Below, piece by piece: positions 62,530 to 64,000 of a stretch of 64,000 bases of DNA (its first letter is position 1; each line of letters starts with the position of its first letter). The stretch spans positions 348,675 to 412,674 of the forward strand of contig KB310235.1 of the NCBI GenBank assembly GCA_000328365.1, written 5' to 3'. This stretch comes from Capitella teleta. Taxonomy: Eukaryota > Annelida > Polychaeta > Capitellidae. The position numbers and the translations under genes are program-made. The notes beneath the pieces were generated by a model, which saw only the letters and a list, made by a program, of their open reading frames with translations, was not told where the DNA came from and ran no database searches.

Positions 62530-62960
62530 TAGTAGGTGTCAATTTCGAGACGAATTAATTTAACTATGGGGCATTTAAAGGTCCCGATGTGAGTTTTCAC
62601 TTTGACTGCTAGCACCGCACCGTCAAGACTCGTAAAGACTTTGTTAACAATAGCAAGTGGAGGCTTTGTTCAATGACTAATACCAGCTCCTCTTCTTGGA
62701 TGATTTGTTGATAACTTTCCATTTAAAGCGTCTTTGTATTTGGGATAATACTCTTTTAACCATCGCTGCCAAAAAAAGTCTAGTGTGATGCTGAATGAAG
62801 TAAAAGCGACTGCAAAATGCATCACGGGGAGCAACTCTTCTTGGAGGCGGCACAGACTGCTTCAACATCAGTAATTGGTTAAGTGTGGGTGCTTTGAGAT
62901 CACAGGGATCATCACTCAATTTCGTTTGGGGTGGCCATTCATGATTTATTCAAACTCGTA
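62530..62960 (-). mobile_element. Fossil fragment of a BEL/Pao LTR retrotransposon
   Basis: Matches the C-terminal part of a BEL/Pao integrase (DPCDLKAPTLNQLL, then DGAVLAVKVKT near the end). Only this fragment is present. It is clearly broken and old, with several breaks and no LTRs seen. Confidence 0.75.
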
Positions 62961-63473
62961 GAACAGGGTTGAAATGCTTTCATCTTTAAGGTTAACATCT
63001 GTGGTGAGGACTCCTTTGAGAGCTATTTTCAAGAGACCAATTAAAGGGATGGTGAACTAAATTTTAAGTGATGTTCTATTAACTCATAGCACCATTTAAT
63101 AGCACCCTGCCTTGAAGCATAGGAGGCAAACGTCAGATGAGGGCTTGCCACTCTCGCGCGTGATGGTCAATTTCCCTCATGAAACTCTTGTTTTGAGCCA
63201 ATCAGAGCAGACAAAATCAAGAATCATGTGTAGTACAAAAAACACTTGTGCTGCGAGTGAACCAGATGACAGTGTTTCACATGAACGTAATCGAACAACG
63301 TTAAGGGATATTTTCTACCTAAGATTTGTTTAAAGAAGGCATAAGATCATGTTCTTGCAGTCAAGATCCCAATTAGTTTTCTGATGCATAAATAATTCCC
63401 TGGGAGATCTGGTTCTCTGCTCTGTTGACACTTGACAGTTGACACTATATCGAGTCTAGTGGCTTAGCCGGCT

Positions 63474-63880
63474 TATTATGGATTGATTGAATAATGTAAT
63501 CTACATGAAACGCCATGTACGTGACAGCAACATGGTGGGAGATAGAGAATGTTTTCAGAGTACAAATTTGATGCTGGAAAGGTGTGTACTGGTTGTATAC
63601 GACTTGGGAGTGGTGTATATATGCTAAAGGCACATGAGGGATTATATTGATGCTAATTACGGATTGATTGAATCTTGAAATATACATGAAAACCCATGTC
63701 CATGACCACAACATGGTGAGGGATAGGACTATTTTCAGAGTACAAATTTTATTATGGAAAGGTGTGTACTGGTTGTATGCGACTTGGGAGTGGTGTATAT
63801 CTGCTAAAGGCACATGAAGGATTATATTGATGCTAATTACGGATTGATTGAATCATGTAATATATGTAAATTAATGGCGG
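63474..63880 (+). repeat. Tandem repeat, about 182-bp period, 2.2 copies
   Basis: Two full units (about 63474-63657 and 63658-63840) and the start of a third. All begin GGATTGATTGAAT and share GGAAAGGTGTGTACTGGTTG and GACTTGGGAGTGGTGTATAT. Divergence between units is about 10 percent by eye. It may be the edge of a satellite that continues or decays beyond the window. Confidence 0.88.
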
Positions 63881-64000
63881 GTAATTCACCATGATGGGAG
63901 AATGATAACTAACTATATTATCGTCCACAAATTGAGAATTGCATTTTCATAATATAAATAAAGATTTGGAGCTCGTTGGACAATAATCCGAGATATAATT

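Overview
This window is nuclear DNA of an animal, most likely a marine invertebrate. The genes are split by GT-AG introns of about 55-1000 nt, and one intron is of the minor AT-AC class. The conserved proteins are metazoan: SRRT/ARS2, a PRL (PTP4A) phosphatase and a PHF3/DIDO1-type SPOC protein. A complete invertebrate opine dehydrogenase is also present. I cannot place it to phylum; opine dehydrogenases occur in sponges, cnidarians, molluscs, annelids and others. There are no bacterial operons, CRISPR arrays or rRNA genes.

Layout. 1-5 kb is repeat territory: a 676-bp unit present as two direct copies and one decayed inverted copy, one copy split by a hAT-type element, then a second hAT-type element. 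5.2-8.9 kb holds a plus-strand gene for a very charged nuclear-type protein of unknown identity. 11.7-12.9 kb is the opine dehydrogenase, with its whole coding region in one exon. Convergent with it, SRRT occupies 13.4-20.16 kb on the minus strand in 16 coding exons, with two alternative last exons. 20.4-22.5 kb is a pogo/Tigger-like element carrying a nested LINE and a nested SINE. 23.0-26.1 kb (minus) has two well-phased 3' exons and a candidate first exon of an unidentified small gene, plus a LINE relic near 27 kb. 28.8-36 kb (plus) is the PRL phosphatase gene. 37.4-46.3 kb (minus) is a 23-exon PHF3/DIDO1-like gene of about 2380 codons. 46.3-64 kb has no gene I can support. It holds three more Tigger-like elements, a LINE 3' end, a full tRNA-derived SINE with target duplication, a BEL/Pao fossil, a long perfect hairpin and a 180-bp tandem repeat.

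Gene logic. Three of the five main genes act in nuclear RNA metabolism or look as if they do: SRRT (cap-binding complex partner), the PHD-TFIIS-SPOC protein (RNA polymerase II elongation and CTD reading) and the charged coiled-coil protein. This may be coincidence. Opine dehydrogenase (anaerobic glycolysis end step) and PRL phosphatase are unrelated to them. The points most worth checking are the duplicated, phase-matched C-terminal exons of SRRT, its AT-AC intron, the altered WPD loop of the PRL phosphatase, and the promoter-like repeat units at the left end.
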